From: Clostridium muellerianum | GTDB lineage: Bacteria; Bacillota; Clostridia; Clostridiales; Clostridiaceae | Assembly (NCBI RefSeq): GCF_012926525.1 | Contig: NZ_JABBNI010000017.1 | Location: forward strand, 1 to 64,000 | DNA: 64,000 bases | Reading direction: 5' to 3' | Part shown: positions 34,816 through 43,896 of the stretch, one piece after another | How positions within the stretch are numbered: the stretch's first letter is position 1 | Layout of the letters: every line of letters starts with the position of its first letter | The notes under the pieces: model-generated | What the model was told of the DNA's origin: nothing | Database searches by the model: none | What the model saw: only the letters and a program-made list of their open reading frames with translations | Program-made: the position numbers and the translations under genes

Positions 34816-34856
34816 ATAAAAACACTGAGTTATTGGAATTTTACAGTATTTTTATG
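34816..34856 (+). terminator. Possible terminator
   Basis: ATAAAAACACTG pairs with CAGTATTTTTAT (one mismatch) around a 16-base loop, about 100 bases after the GNAT gene. The AT-rich stem makes it weak. Confidence 0.4.
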
Positions 34857-34919
34857 GCGTAACAAAAAAATTTCTATATCTTAATAAACAATTGTAATTA
34901 GTTAAGGGAGGTTTAGAAA

Positions 34920-35876
34920 ATGAAATGTGGTGATTGGAATGTATCAACATTGAAAAAAGAGGGTATGAGTGAAAGTCGAATCAATGAGCTAATAGATTTT
35001 ATTAAAAAAGAAAACAAGACTATACATAGTATAGTTGTTATAAAAAGTGGTAATATAGTTAAAGATATAAGTTTTAATGGATATTCAAGTGAAGATAGGC
35101 ACGCCATTTACTCATGTTCTAAAAGCATAACTTCTGCACTAATTGGAAAATCAATTCAACAAGGTTTTATTAAAGATGTCAGTCAAAAGGTATTAGACTT
35201 TTTTCCAGAGATAACACTTAGAGAAGAAAATAGAAGATTAGAAAATATGTCTATAGAAGATCTTTTAATTATGGCCACTGGTTTAGAATGGAATGATATG
35301 AAGAATTATAATGAAATGTGGGACAGTGATAATTGGGTGGAATACTTCTTTAGCCGGCCTGTGCAGTGTCTTCCAGGAACTAAATTTACTTATTGTAGTG
35401 GGGTAGCACATATACTTCAATTTATAATAGAAAAGGTCACAGGTGAAGAAGTGTTTTCCTATGCCAAAAGGGTATTATTTGAACCATTAGGTATATCAAA
35501 TGTTTTGTGGGACAAAGAAAGTAATGGAATGTTAGGCAGTATAGAAATGACTCCATTGGATATGGCAAAGGTTGGCTATATGTACTTAAATAAAGGAATA
35601 TGGAAAGGTGAAAAAATTATTCCTGAACATTGGGTTACTATTTCCACGTCCAAACATATAGATACCCCAAACAACTTGAACGAAATAACAAACTTTGGAG
35701 CAGGATATGGATATTTGTGGTGGAATAACTATTTTGGAGGATATCATGCAAATGGATTTGGAGGACAATATATGTTTGTAGTACCCGAATCAGATATAGT
35801 AGTTGTTTTTACAGGAGAAGTCTTTGGACAAGACTTTTTTATGCCACAATTAGCAATGGAGAAGTATATTATTTAA
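34920..35876 (+). CDS. Beta-lactamase-related serine hydrolase
   Basis: A 318-residue protein of the class C beta-lactamase/penicillin-binding fold. The SxxK motif is SCSK in IYSCSKSITSALIG, near residues 64-67. The tyrosine motif appears as YCSGVAHILQ, and the third motif as HANGFGGQ instead of KTG. No signal peptide is present, so it is probably cytoplasmic and acts as an esterase or peptidase rather than a beta-lactamase. AAGGGAGG precedes the ATG. It is followed by the TldD/TldE pair, 81 bases away. Confidence 0.82.
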   Translation: MKCGDWNVSTLKKEGMSESRINELIDFIKKENKTIHSIVVIKSGNIVKDISFNGYSSEDRHAIYSCSKSITSALIGKSIQQGFIKDVSQKVLDFFPEITLREENRRLENMSIEDLLIMATGLEWNDMKNYNEMWDSDNWVEYFFSRPVQCLPGTKFTYCSGVAHILQFIIEKVTGEEVFSYAKRVLFEPLGISNVLWDKESNGMLGSIEMTPLDMAKVGYMYLNKGIWKGEKIIPEHWVTISTSKHIDTPNNLNEITNFGAGYGYLWWNNYFGGYHANGFGGQYMFVVPESDIVVVFTGEVFGQDFFMPQLAMEKYII

Positions 35877-35957
35877 CTTGCTAAAGAGCGAAAAAATGGA
35901 AGGAATTTCAAATTAAATATAGAATATTAATCTTAGAAGTAGGAAGGGGTTGGTAAT

Positions 35958-37340
35958 ATGATGATTTCAAAAGATATACTTCAGGAAGTATTATCAAAAG
36001 CATTACGCAGTGGCGGTGATTTTGCTGAAATATTTGCAGAGGATACCATAAAAAATAACATAAACATGACTAGTGGTAAAATTGAAAATGCTGTATCCGG
36101 CAGAGATTTTGGTGTTGGGGTAAGGATATTTAAAGGACTAAGATGCGTATATGCATATACTAACGATAAAAGTAGAGAAGGTTTGCTGGAAACTGCTTAC
36201 AGGGCAGCAAGTGCTTTAGGAGAAGGTAATGAGGAAAAAGACATTAACCTTATGGAAAGAATAAATTCAAATATTCATCCAATAATGTATGTGCCTTCTT
36301 CAGTAGGAAATGCGAAAAAGGTAAATGTAATGAAGCAAGCTTATGGAGCTGCTAAGGATTACAGCAGTGAAATTGCTCAGGTAGGTGTTTATTATGGCGA
36401 TGTAGATCAAAAAATACTCATTGCAAATAGTGAAGGACTTTTAACAGAGGACAGAAGAATAAGAACAAGATTATTCATACAGTCTATTGCCAGTAACGGA
36501 AAGGAAAATCAGGTGAGCATGGAGGGACCAGGAAGAAGAATGGGCTTTGAAATGTTTGAAATTATAGATCCTGTTTTTTATGCTAGGAAAGCAAGTGAAA
36601 CTGCTGTAACTATGCTTCATGCTGATTTTTGTCCTGCTGGAAAAATGACCGTTGCAATTGACAATGCCTTCGGTGGTGTAATATTCCATGAAGCCTGCGG
36701 ACATTCTTTAGAGGCAAGCTCTGTGGCTAAAGGAAATTCTGTTTTTGCAGGAAAACTGGGGCAGAAGATAGCATCAGAAAAGGTAACAGCAATAGATGAC
36801 GGAACTATGCCAAATCTCTGGGGGTCATTGAATATTGATGATGAAGGAATGCCAACAAGAAAAAAGGTTCTTATTGAAAAAGGTATATTAAAAGGATACA
36901 TGGTAGACAAACTTAATGGAAGAAGAATGAACATGGAGCCGACAGGAAGCAGTAGAAGAGAATCCTATAGATATGCGCCTACTTCAAGAATGACTAATAC
37001 CTTTATTGCAGCAGGTGAGGACTCAAATGAGTCTATTATTGCGTCTATAGACAATGGACTCTATGCTAAAAAGATGGGTGGAGGTTCTGTAAATCCTGTT
37101 AATGGGGAATTTAACTTTGCAGTAAATGAAGGTTATCTTGTAAAGAATGGTAAAATTGATAAACCAGTTAGAGGAGCTACTTTGATAGGTAAAGGTGACG
37201 AAATCCTCATGAACATAGATATGGTAGGAAAAGATATGCAGCAGGGTCAAGGAATGTGTGGTGCTGCTAGTGGAAGTATTCCTACTAATGTTGGACAGCC
37301 TATGATAAGGGTTTCTGAAATAACTGTTGGTGGAAGGTAA
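35958..37340 (+). CDS. tldD: TldD metalloprotease subunit
   Basis: A 460-residue TldD-type protein. The zinc motif HEACGH (residues 244-249) in GGVIFHEACGHSLEAS identifies the catalytic subunit, and the late QGQGMCGAASGSIPTNVGQP, then MIRVSEITVGG, is the family's conserved C-terminus with an extra metal-ligand cysteine. TldD/TldE heterodimers cut unfolded or modified peptides; in E. coli they process microcin B17 and degrade CcdA. GGAAGGGG lies 8 bases before the ATG pair. The partner gene starts 17 bases downstream. Confidence 0.93.
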   Translation: MMISKDILQEVLSKALRSGGDFAEIFAEDTIKNNINMTSGKIENAVSGRDFGVGVRIFKGLRCVYAYTNDKSREGLLETAYRAASALGEGNEEKDINLMERINSNIHPIMYVPSSVGNAKKVNVMKQAYGAAKDYSSEIAQVGVYYGDVDQKILIANSEGLLTEDRRIRTRLFIQSIASNGKENQVSMEGPGRRMGFEMFEIIDPVFYARKASETAVTMLHADFCPAGKMTVAIDNAFGGVIFHEACGHSLEASSVAKGNSVFAGKLGQKIASEKVTAIDDGTMPNLWGSLNIDDEGMPTRKKVLIEKGILKGYMVDKLNGRRMNMEPTGSSRRESYRYAPTSRMTNTFIAAGEDSNESIIASIDNGLYAKKMGGGSVNPVNGEFNFAVNEGYLVKNGKIDKPVRGATLIGKGDEILMNIDMVGKDMQQGQGMCGAASGSIPTNVGQPMIRVSEITVGGR

Positions 37341-37357
37341 GAAAGGGGGTTTTTCAG

Positions 37358-38710
37358 ATGACATTAGATGAATTTAAGAAAGCTGTATTTGAGAAGGCAG
37401 AGCTTAGTGGTTTTAGCGAATATGAAATATATTATTCAAGTGGAAATTCTCTTGACATACAGGTGTTTGAAGGTGAAATAGATAAATATACTGTAAGCGG
37501 AAGTAAAGGTCTTAGTTTTAGAGGATTATTCAAGGGAAAAATGGGTTATGCCTACACTGAGATATTGGATGAAGAAGCTGTTAATTTTGTTGTAAATTCA
37601 GCAAAAGAAAATGCTTGCGTTATTGAAAAAGAGGATAAAGAAATTATATATGGGGGAAATGACAGATATAGTGAGTTTGATGGCTTTGAGGAAAAGCTTT
37701 CAAAAGCTCCAGTTAATGAAAAGATAAAGCTGGCTTTTGATTTGGAAGATGAGACTAAGAAGCAGGATAAAAGTATTGTAAGAGTTGACAGTGAAATAAA
37801 TGAAGCAGAAAGTTTCACTGAAATAATAAATTCAAAGGGGCTTAATTTGTCCTTTAAATCAAACTTTATATTTGCTTTTGCTGAGGCAGTTGTTAAAGAT
37901 GGTGAAAGAATGAATTCAGGTTATGCATTCAAAGCGGGTAAAAGTCTTGAAGAAATAGATGTGAGCAGGCTTTCTAAAGAAGTTGCAAGTAATACATTAG
38001 CCTACAAAGGAGCCCAAACAGTAAAATCAGGTAAGTACAGAGTAGCTTTCAAAAATGATATAGCAGCTAAATTACTTCAAACTTTTTCAGGCATATTTAG
38101 TGCGGATAGTGTACAAAAGGGAATGTCTTTATTAAAGGATAAGATAGGAGAAACAATTGGTAGCAATGCAGTAACCATCGTGGATGACCCACTTCTAAAA
38201 GAAGGATTAAAGTCCAGACCTTTTGATGCTGAAGGAGTTGCAGCTTATACTAAGAAGGTTGTAAAAGAGGGTAAACTTAAAACTCTGCTTCACAATTTGA
38301 GAACTGCAGCTAAAGAAGGAGTGAAAAGTACAGGAAATGCTTCAAAAATAGCTTATTCATCACCTGTTGAGGTTGCTCCATCAAACTTTTACTTTAAACC
38401 AGGAAAGAAGAATTATGAAGAAATTCTTAGTGTCTTAGGAAATGGTATTCTTATTACAAACCTTGAAGGTCTCCATTCAGGTGCAAATCCTGTGTCAGGT
38501 GACTTTTCATTGGCTGCTAAAGGATTGTTAATAAAGGATGGAAGGGTTCATAGGCCTGTAGAGCAAATTACGGTTTCAGGAAATTTCTACGATCTTCTAA
38601 AAAATATTGAAGAGTTAGGTTCGGATTTAAAATTTGGAATTCCTTCAGGAAAAGGATATTTTGGCAGTCCAACAGTAATAGTTAAGGAGCTTTCTATAGC
38701 TGGAGAATAA
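37358..38710 (+). CDS. tldE: TldE/PmbA protease subunit
   Basis: A 450-residue TldE (PmbA) protein, the non-catalytic partner that lacks the HExxxH motif. Typical features are GLSFRGLFKGKMGYAYTE near the N-terminus and NGILITNLEGLHSGANPVSG, then DFSLAAKGLLIKDGRVHRPV, near the C-terminus. GAAAGGGGG precedes the ATG. With TldD it should form a cytoplasmic heterodimer whose cleft admits only extended peptides. No obvious modified-peptide synthesis genes adjoin it, so housekeeping peptide turnover is the default role. Confidence 0.92.
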   Translation: MTLDEFKKAVFEKAELSGFSEYEIYYSSGNSLDIQVFEGEIDKYTVSGSKGLSFRGLFKGKMGYAYTEILDEEAVNFVVNSAKENACVIEKEDKEIIYGGNDRYSEFDGFEEKLSKAPVNEKIKLAFDLEDETKKQDKSIVRVDSEINEAESFTEIINSKGLNLSFKSNFIFAFAEAVVKDGERMNSGYAFKAGKSLEEIDVSRLSKEVASNTLAYKGAQTVKSGKYRVAFKNDIAAKLLQTFSGIFSADSVQKGMSLLKDKIGETIGSNAVTIVDDPLLKEGLKSRPFDAEGVAAYTKKVVKEGKLKTLLHNLRTAAKEGVKSTGNASKIAYSSPVEVAPSNFYFKPGKKNYEEILSVLGNGILITNLEGLHSGANPVSGDFSLAAKGLLIKDGRVHRPVEQITVSGNFYDLLKNIEELGSDLKFGIPSGKGYFGSPTVIVKELSIAGE

Positions 38711-38901
38711 AAATAAATTTTAAAATACTAAAAACTATATATATTATTAATAATGTTCTATTTAAGTACAATTTGACCTAAAGTTTACTACACAATGTAT
38801 TTTAAGCTTACTAGGGTTGATTATAAAAATCCATAAGTGATATAATTTAGATACTGTAAATACATGTATTAAATATTGGCTAGTGGAAAAGGAGACAGGC
38901 A

Positions 38902-39591
38902 ATGGAAAGCAAGCAGTATAATTTAAACCCTTATGAATTATTAAGTAAGATATATAATAACAATATTGAAGGATTTTCAGAAGAAGAAATATCTGAAGCT
39001 GAAAAACGATTGAATATAAAGCTGCCCAAGCTATTAAGAGAGTATTATTTGCATTATGGAAAATTAGGCATTAACAACTGTGTGCATAGAATTTTTTCAC
39101 CAGAGGAGCTTGATTTTTCTTATAATTATTTAATGGAAGAAGTAGAAGACGAAGATGAAGAAACTACCCTTGAGGACCTGAAAAAAACAAAAAATTATTT
39201 ATTGTTTTGGATAGAAAATCAGGGATGTTGGTATCAAGGAGTAGATGTTGAAGATATAAAAAATGATAATCCCAAGATTCATATAACAACTAACGATGAT
39301 TTATTTGAATGGGATGTTTGTTCCAATTCTTTTTATTCTCATATATTAAGTATGATATATGAACAACTAAGGGGCAGTGATTTAGAATATGAAGATATAC
39401 CTAAAGAGGATATTAGATCAGTTTTAAAACAAAATGAAATTGACATAAAAAAATTAATACCTGCTGTAAACCCTTATGATTGTGTACATGTTGTCACTTG
39501 CTGGGATGAAGATAAAAAAAGGTTATTTTACTTTACAAGAGAAAAAGAGGAACTGGAAAGTTTAAATATTATATCAGCTAAAATTATATAA
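38902..39591 (+). CDS. SMI1/KNR4 family protein
   Basis: A 229-residue acidic protein. The SMI1/KNR4 core reads FSEEEISEAEKRLNIKLPKL, then LREYYLHYGKLG; NYLLFWIENQGCWYQGVD and FEWDVCSNSFYSHIL complete the domain. This is the second such protein in the window (the other is at 21 kb), and they are not close in sequence. Many bacterial members neutralise toxins, but no toxin gene is next to it. AAAGGAGACAGGC precedes the ATG. Confidence 0.78.
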   Translation: MESKQYNLNPYELLSKIYNNNIEGFSEEEISEAEKRLNIKLPKLLREYYLHYGKLGINNCVHRIFSPEELDFSYNYLMEEVEDEDEETTLEDLKKTKNYLLFWIENQGCWYQGVDVEDIKNDNPKIHITTNDDLFEWDVCSNSFYSHILSMIYEQLRGSDLEYEDIPKEDIRSVLKQNEIDIKKLIPAVNPYDCVHVVTCWDEDKKRLFYFTREKEELESLNIISAKII

Positions 39592-39679
39592 TAACAAGTT
39601 GTTAAGCATTATGGATAGAGTGGATTATATAAAGATGCTGCTAAGTAAGGTATATAAAATTTTAGAAAAAAACAATAAG

Positions 39680-39716
39680 AAGCGGGTTAAAGTAAAATTA
39701 CCTTAACCTGCTTTTA
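39680..39716 (+). terminator. Intrinsic terminator
   Basis: AAGCGGGTTAA pairs with TTAACCTGCTT around a 12-base loop, followed by TTACTTT. It ends the SMI1/KNR4 transcript. Confidence 0.65.
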
Positions 39717-39782
39717 CTTTAACCAATTTCACACCCTCTTTATAATAAAACATTATTTCCTTTCGATGGCAGAATATCTACA

Positions 39783-39828
39783 AGTAGAAAAATTATAAAA
39801 GGTGCAGGCCATTTTATGGCACTGCACC
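39783..39828 (-). terminator. Intrinsic terminator of the 32-codon peptide gene
   Basis: On the minus strand GGTGCAG-T-GCCA pairs with TGGC-CTGCACC around TAAAA, followed by TTTTATAATTTTT. It is a strong GC stem with a U-tract 40 bases after the stop codon of the peptide gene. Confidence 0.8.
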
Positions 39829-39869
39829 TGATTGTCTTATGTAAAATCATGATATTATATTTTACTGAA

Positions 39870-39968
39870 TTACAGTTCTTTCTTGTTTTCGGAACCAGGT
39901 GTTGTAACGATAACCTTTTCTGGAGTAATAATTAGAGCTCCCTTTGCTGTTGCAGCACCATTTAACAT
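39870..39968 (-). CDS. 32-residue peptide in its own transcription unit
   Basis: A short frame encodes MLNGAATAKGALIITPEKV, then IVTTPGSENKKEL. It is supported by AGAGGT 8 bases before the ATG, a good promoter at 40017-40045 and a strong terminator at 39783-39828. The N-terminal part is Ala/Gly-rich without charge clusters, the middle is beta-branched (IITPEKVIVTTP) and the end is charged. It contains no cysteine and no clear signal peptide. The family is unknown. Possible roles are a signalling or modified peptide, a small regulator, or an assembly factor; none can be chosen from sequence. The TldD/TldE pair 1.2-4 kb away is suggestive at most. Confidence 0.62.
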   Translation of the reverse strand: MLNGAATAKGALIITPEKVIVTTPGSENKKEL

Positions 39969-40016
39969 TTAAAATACCTCTATTAGAAAATTTTTTGTTT
40001 TTCAACTACTTCACTT

Positions 40017-40045
40017 ATTATAGAAAATTAACTTTTCAACAACAA
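40017..40045 (-). promoter_or_regulatory. Promoter of the 32-codon peptide gene
   Basis: On the minus strand TTGTTG and TATAAT are separated by exactly 17 bases, the optimal sigma-A spacing, about 50 bases before the peptide ATG. Confidence 0.6.
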
Positions 40046-40189
40046 GATATTAACAAATTAATTAGTTACTATTAAAATTCATAGTAACTTGTCAATTTTT
40101 ATCAATTATTAAAGAAACAATATATAATATCAATACAGGTGTTACCAATAGTGGTATACATGATATACTAAAAAGAAACCTCTAGATAG

Positions 40190-40225
40190 AATAAAAAAAC
40201 AGGCTAACAAACTAGCTAGTCTGTT
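40190..40225 (-). terminator. Intrinsic terminator of the AbrB-ABC operon
   Basis: On the minus strand AACAGACTA pairs with TAGCCTGTT (one mismatch), followed by TTTTTTATT, 37 bases after the stop of the permease gene. Confidence 0.8.
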
Positions 40226-40261
40226 GATTTAGATAGGTTCCATTATTTAGCTTCTATAACA

Positions 40262-40909
40262 TTATAAATCAAAAGCTTCAAAAGCTTTAACTGATTTTCT
40301 ATAAACCACATATGTAAGAAAGGTATAAATTATTATTCCTGCTGACAATACAATCAATTTATAAACAAGGTACTGTGGGTCTTTTGCATTCAGATAATCT
40401 CTTACAAATGGTACAACATGTACACAAGTTTCTGCAATTACTATGTAAACAGATATTGCAATAGTTGATTTTGCAAAAGCAGCTCCTACCTTGTTAACGT
40501 CTTTGTAGTAAATCTTAAAGAAAATGTAGTTGAATAAGCCAAGCATTATAAGTGAAACGCCGAACAAAGTAATATTTGCATTCATACCAACCTTATTACC
40601 AGGTACTGGCATATTTTGGCGTATGATCGCAAAAGGTATTGCTATAATTATCTGTGCTAGTTGTAGAAGAATTACAAAAGCAAAACGTGACTTTACAATA
40701 TCTTTTTTTGCAATAGGCAGTGTTAGAGTATAAAAAACATCATTGTTTTCTCTGCCATTTAAGCATGTGAAAAACACAGCTAGTCCTGTATAAAAGAACA
40801 CAACGTAGTATGTATAGTTGGGTATGATAAGCATCATGGAAAGAATAAGAAAAATAGGTGCTGTAGGATGCATAGAAAGCAATAATTCTTTTCTTAAAAG
40901 ATTTCTCAT
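40262..40909 (-). CDS. ABC-2 type permease
   Basis: A 215-residue membrane protein with about six helices, including APIFLILSMMLIIPNYTYYV, IIIAIPFAI and YKLIVLSAGIIIYTFLTYVV. FYTLTLPIAKKDIVKSRFAF is the cytoplasmic turn typical of YtrC/D- and SpaE-like ABC-2 permeases. Its start overlaps the ATPase stop by one base (TAATG), so translation is coupled. It is the third gene of the AbrB-ATPase-permease operon. The substrate is unknown; cell-envelope or antibiotic-related export is usual for such small operons. Confidence 0.82.
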   Translation of the reverse strand: MRNLLRKELLLSMHPTAPIFLILSMMLIIPNYTYYVVFFYTGLAVFFTCLNGRENNDVFYTLTLPIAKKDIVKSRFAFVILLQLAQIIIAIPFAIIRQNMPVPGNKVGMNANITLFGVSLIMLGLFNYIFFKIYYKDVNKVGAAFAKSTIAISVYIVIAETCVHVVPFVRDYLNAKDPQYLVYKLIVLSAGIIIYTFLTYVVYRKSVKAFEAFDL

Positions 40910-41751
40910 TATTCTCCCTCCTTTTCAAGATGAACCATGATTGACTCTAAATCAGCATTTATATAATCAATACCTAAAGATGAAATATCCTTTGTCCTAA
41001 TAAGTGCTGAAAAACCGTTTTTGCTTTTTTTACAACCAATCAGTTTTGGTTGTAAATTTTCGGTTAATTGATTTTTTGTAAGTTCTAAAACTTTATATCC
41101 ATCTACAAATGATTTGATGTTGGATTCAGCAAAAATCATACCGTGTTTGATATAAATGATATTATCAGCACACTTATCAAGGTCAGAGGTGATGTGAGTT
41201 GAAAACAATATGGTAATTCCGTTGTCACAAAGTTCCATAAACACATCAAGCAAATCATCTCTTGAAATAGGGTCAAGTCCACTAGTAGGTTCATCAAGGA
41301 TAAGTAGCTCTGCATTATGTGATAATGCAAGAGTTAAGGCATATTTGACTTTCATGCCTGCTGATAACTGTTCAGGTGTTTTGTTTTCATCCAATTTGAA
41401 CATAGCCATATATTTGGAATAGGCAGCATCGTCCCATTTATCATAAAATGATTTAGTAATAGCTGTAATTGTTTTAATTCTTTTCTTTGAATAGTAATCA
41501 ACTCCACCAGAAACAAAACCTACACGCTGTTTGGTACCAAATTCATTGTCACGAAAGTTATTATCAAAAAATATGATCTCACCATTATCAGGATGCACAA
41601 AATTGAATAGTGATTTTAACGCTGTGGATTTGCCTGCTCCATTTCTGCCTATGAATCCTGTGATTTTTCCCTTTGCAAGAGAAAATGATACGTTTTTTAG
41701 CTCAAAAGCAGGATATTTTTTACACAGATTTTTTACTTCAAGTACATTCAT
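40909..41751 (-). CDS. ABC transporter ATPase, YtrB/BcrA-like
   Basis: A 280-residue ATPase: Walker A GRNGAGKST at 35-43, signature LSAGMKVK near 129-136 (an LSxGM variant), Walker B LLILDEPTSGLDPIS near 148-162, and switch STHI. A roughly 70-residue C-terminal tail follows as in YtrB-type subunits. Its ATG overlaps the AbrB stop by 4 bases (ATGA). It pairs with the permease encoded next. Confidence 0.87.
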   Translation of the reverse strand: MNVLEVKNLCKKYPAFELKNVSFSLAKGKITGFIGRNGAGKSTALKSLFNFVHPDNGEIIFFDNNFRDNEFGTKQRVGFVSGGVDYYSKKRIKTITAITKSFYDKWDDAAYSKYMAMFKLDENKTPEQLSAGMKVKYALTLALSHNAELLILDEPTSGLDPISRDDLLDVFMELCDNGITILFSTHITSDLDKCADNIIYIKHGMIFAESNIKSFVDGYKVLELTKNQLTENLQPKLIGCKKSKNGFSALIRTKDISSLGIDYINADLESIMVHLEKEGE

Positions 41752-41978
41752 TTTTCATTATCATCTCTTTTCGGAAGGTCTTGGTTAAAAATTGTTTCGG
41801 CTAGCTCTGTAAACATTGATTTTGGGGGGATAGCAATCCCTTTCTTCTCATCACCAAGAACTATAATAGTATCTCCGGGCTTGATGTCAAAAATATCTCT
41901 GGCTTCTTTAGGAATAACAAATTGTCCTTTCTCACCAATTTTTACTGTCCATGCATATTTGCCATTTGGATGTTTCAT
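41748..41978 (-). CDS. AbrB/SpoVT-type DNA-binding regulator
   Basis: A 76-residue protein with the swapped-hairpin AbrB fold: WTVKIGEKGQFVIPKEARDI, then FDIKPGDTIIVLGDEKKGIA. These small proteins form dimers that bind DNA. Unlike GntR-type regulators usual for YtrB-like operons, this operon starts with an AbrB type. AAAGGGG precedes the ATG. It is the first gene of the operon and probably controls it. Confidence 0.85.
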   Translation of the reverse strand: MKHPNGKYAWTVKIGEKGQFVIPKEARDIFDIKPGDTIIVLGDEKKGIAIPPKSMFTELAETIFNQDLPKRDDNEK

Positions 41979-42186
41979 AGTTTTTACCCCTTTCGTTGTT
42001 AGTAATATATGAAAAGTATGATTTGTATAACTACATTATACTCGGTTGTTTATAAAAATCAAGATCATCAATAAAAATTTACCAAATAATCAGGTAGCTT
42101 TTTTAATACAACAAAAATTATAAATCGAGCTGTGCTTGCAATAAATGCTAAAAAATTATGAAACAAAAATATTTTCGACAAAAAAA

Positions 42187-42385
42187 TTGAAAATTTTTAA
42201 AATATAGAATATAATAAAAATATAAAAAATGCTCAGGAAAAAGTTATATTTTTAAATGATGACTAATAAATTTTAAATGTCCTAAGGAAGCAGAACCTTA
42301 GAGGAAAATAAAATCTATAGTAGTACATATAAGGTATATTTTAAAATAAACGCTTAGGTGAGACTAGGTGTTTATTTTGTTTTTA
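42187..42385 (+). ncRNA. Candidate orphan small RNA (promoter, hairpins, terminator)
   Basis: TTGAAA (42187-42192) and TATAAT (42210-42215) are 17 bases apart. About 165 bases downstream lies a terminator, AAAATAAACGCTTAG with CTAGGTGTTTATTTT (42343-42378), then GTTTTT. Between them no frame is longer than about 8 codons. A hairpin of TCCTAAGG and CCTTAGAGGA sits at 42277-42303. The unit is therefore best read as a short non-coding transcript of about 165 nucleotides. The flanking gap (41979-42657) shows nothing else. Confidence 0.55.
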
Positions 42386-42625
42386 GAAGATACTATCAAA
42401 GCTGTAATATTAAAAAAAGAAATTAATGTGAAATTCAATTAATTATAAAATAAGATTGTTCTTACAAACAATGTATTGCCATGAGTTGAAAATAATGTAT
42501 TTAGATTATATAATTAATCCATAAACTATAAATAAAAACATATCGGTGACATTAAAGCACAGGAAAAAATAATAAAAATTGATGGTGGGTTATTAGCTGG
42601 ATTAATAACTGGACATTAAATTATT

Positions 42626-42666
42626 AAAAGTTAGCATGGAATTTAAATCAGTTCATGCTAACTTTT
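42626..42666 (-). terminator. Terminator at the end of the prolyl-aminopeptidase-like gene
   Basis: AAAAGTTAGCATG and CATGCTAACTTTT are perfect complements with a 15-base loop. On the minus strand the second arm ends in CTTTTAATAATTT. It overlaps the stop codon of the hydrolase gene. Confidence 0.7.
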
Positions 42667-43791
42667 ATTTTTTATATCCTCCTGTATAATTTGTATAACT
42701 TTTTCAGGTTCTTCAAACATTGGGCTATGGGCAGATTCATTAAAAAGATAAAAGCCTTTTACAGGTGCTTGAAGTTTCTTTAAATAGGCTTCTGACATGG
42801 AATAACTTACTGTATAATCGTATATTCCTGAAAAAAAGTATACTGGAACCTCAAGCTTTGTTACCTTGGTACTTAAATCTGTACTGTAAAGCTCCTTATT
42901 TAAAACAGTGGATTTTGAAAATGCCATTCCACGCCATATATTTATTTTTTCTCTCAAGGTATACTCAGAATTCTCCATAACCGGCATAAATATGCCTGTG
43001 ATTACAGAGCCCATTTTATGAGTGGTTCCAATTCCTGCCCTATGCATAACATCATCTCTTATACGATCATACTCTTTTGGTATGTGATCCGTTGTTTTAA
43101 AGGATAATTTCTGAAGCTTATTTACAATTTTTTCATCTCCTGTTGTTTTGTAATACTTAAGCATATAGTCATAGGCAATTTTTTCAGATTCCAGTGTATT
43201 TGATATTTGTCCTATTCCAATATAAGCATGATATAATTCAGGTGCTTTTGCTACTGCTTGTATACCTATATAGGAACCCCAGGAGTGAGCCATAAGGTAT
43301 ATTTTATCTTGTCCAAAACGATTTCGGAGATATTTAGACACTTCTATAGTGTCAGATACAAACTGCTCTGTTGTCATTTTTTCTTTTGACATACCACTTT
43401 CATAAGATAATCCTGCACCTCTTTGATCCCACCATACTACTGTGAAATGATTTTCAAGGTCTGTAGGATATTTTTCAGTAAGAGGATATTCAGGCATACC
43501 AGGACCTCCATGAACAAACAGTAGTATTGGATTTGAGCTGTTTTTACTTTTAATAACCATACCCATATTAACTCCATTAATTTTTACATAGGCTTTTTCT
43601 GAAATACTACCTTTTATAACACTTTTGTTTTTATCCAATATGGGCTTTGTTTTTCCTGGACTTTGTATTAATAAAATGATGGTCAGTGCAATTATGCAGA
43701 AAGTAATTGCAGAAAGTAAAATTAGCATTATTTTCTTTACCTTACTTATTAAATTTCCTTTAAAAAAAGTAATTGTATTATGTTTTTTCAT
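42658..43791 (-). CDS. Membrane-anchored alpha/beta hydrolase, prolyl-aminopeptidase-like
   Basis: A 377-residue protein with an N-terminal helix at about 18-47 (MLILLSAITFCIIALTIILL) and a hydrolase domain outside. FVHGGPGMPEYP carries the HGGPG oxyanion motif of the prolyl iminopeptidase family (S33), WWDQRGAGLS follows, the nucleophile is in MAHSWGSYIG, the acid region is YFFSGIYDYTVS and the histidine NESAHSPMFEEP. An AAAGGAAC site precedes the ATG. It is probably a surface peptidase or esterase. It is monocistronic. Confidence 0.83.
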   Translation of the reverse strand: MKKHNTITFFKGNLISKVKKIMLILLSAITFCIIALTIILLIQSPGKTKPILDKNKSVIKGSISEKAYVKINGVNMGMVIKSKNSSNPILLFVHGGPGMPEYPLTEKYPTDLENHFTVVWWDQRGAGLSYESGMSKEKMTTEQFVSDTIEVSKYLRNRFGQDKIYLMAHSWGSYIGIQAVAKAPELYHAYIGIGQISNTLESEKIAYDYMLKYYKTTGDEKIVNKLQKLSFKTTDHIPKEYDRIRDDVMHRAGIGTTHKMGSVITGIFMPVMENSEYTLREKINIWRGMAFSKSTVLNKELYSTDLSTKVTKLEVPVYFFSGIYDYTVSYSMSEAYLKKLQAPVKGFYLFNESAHSPMFEEPEKVIQIIQEDIKNKS

Positions 43792-43896
43792 TTTAATAGT
43801 TCCTTTCTTTGGTTACTTAACTACATACTAACATGCACATATATGACCTGCAATAACAGCAGTCATGTGTTACAAATACCTTGTCATAAGTTACAA

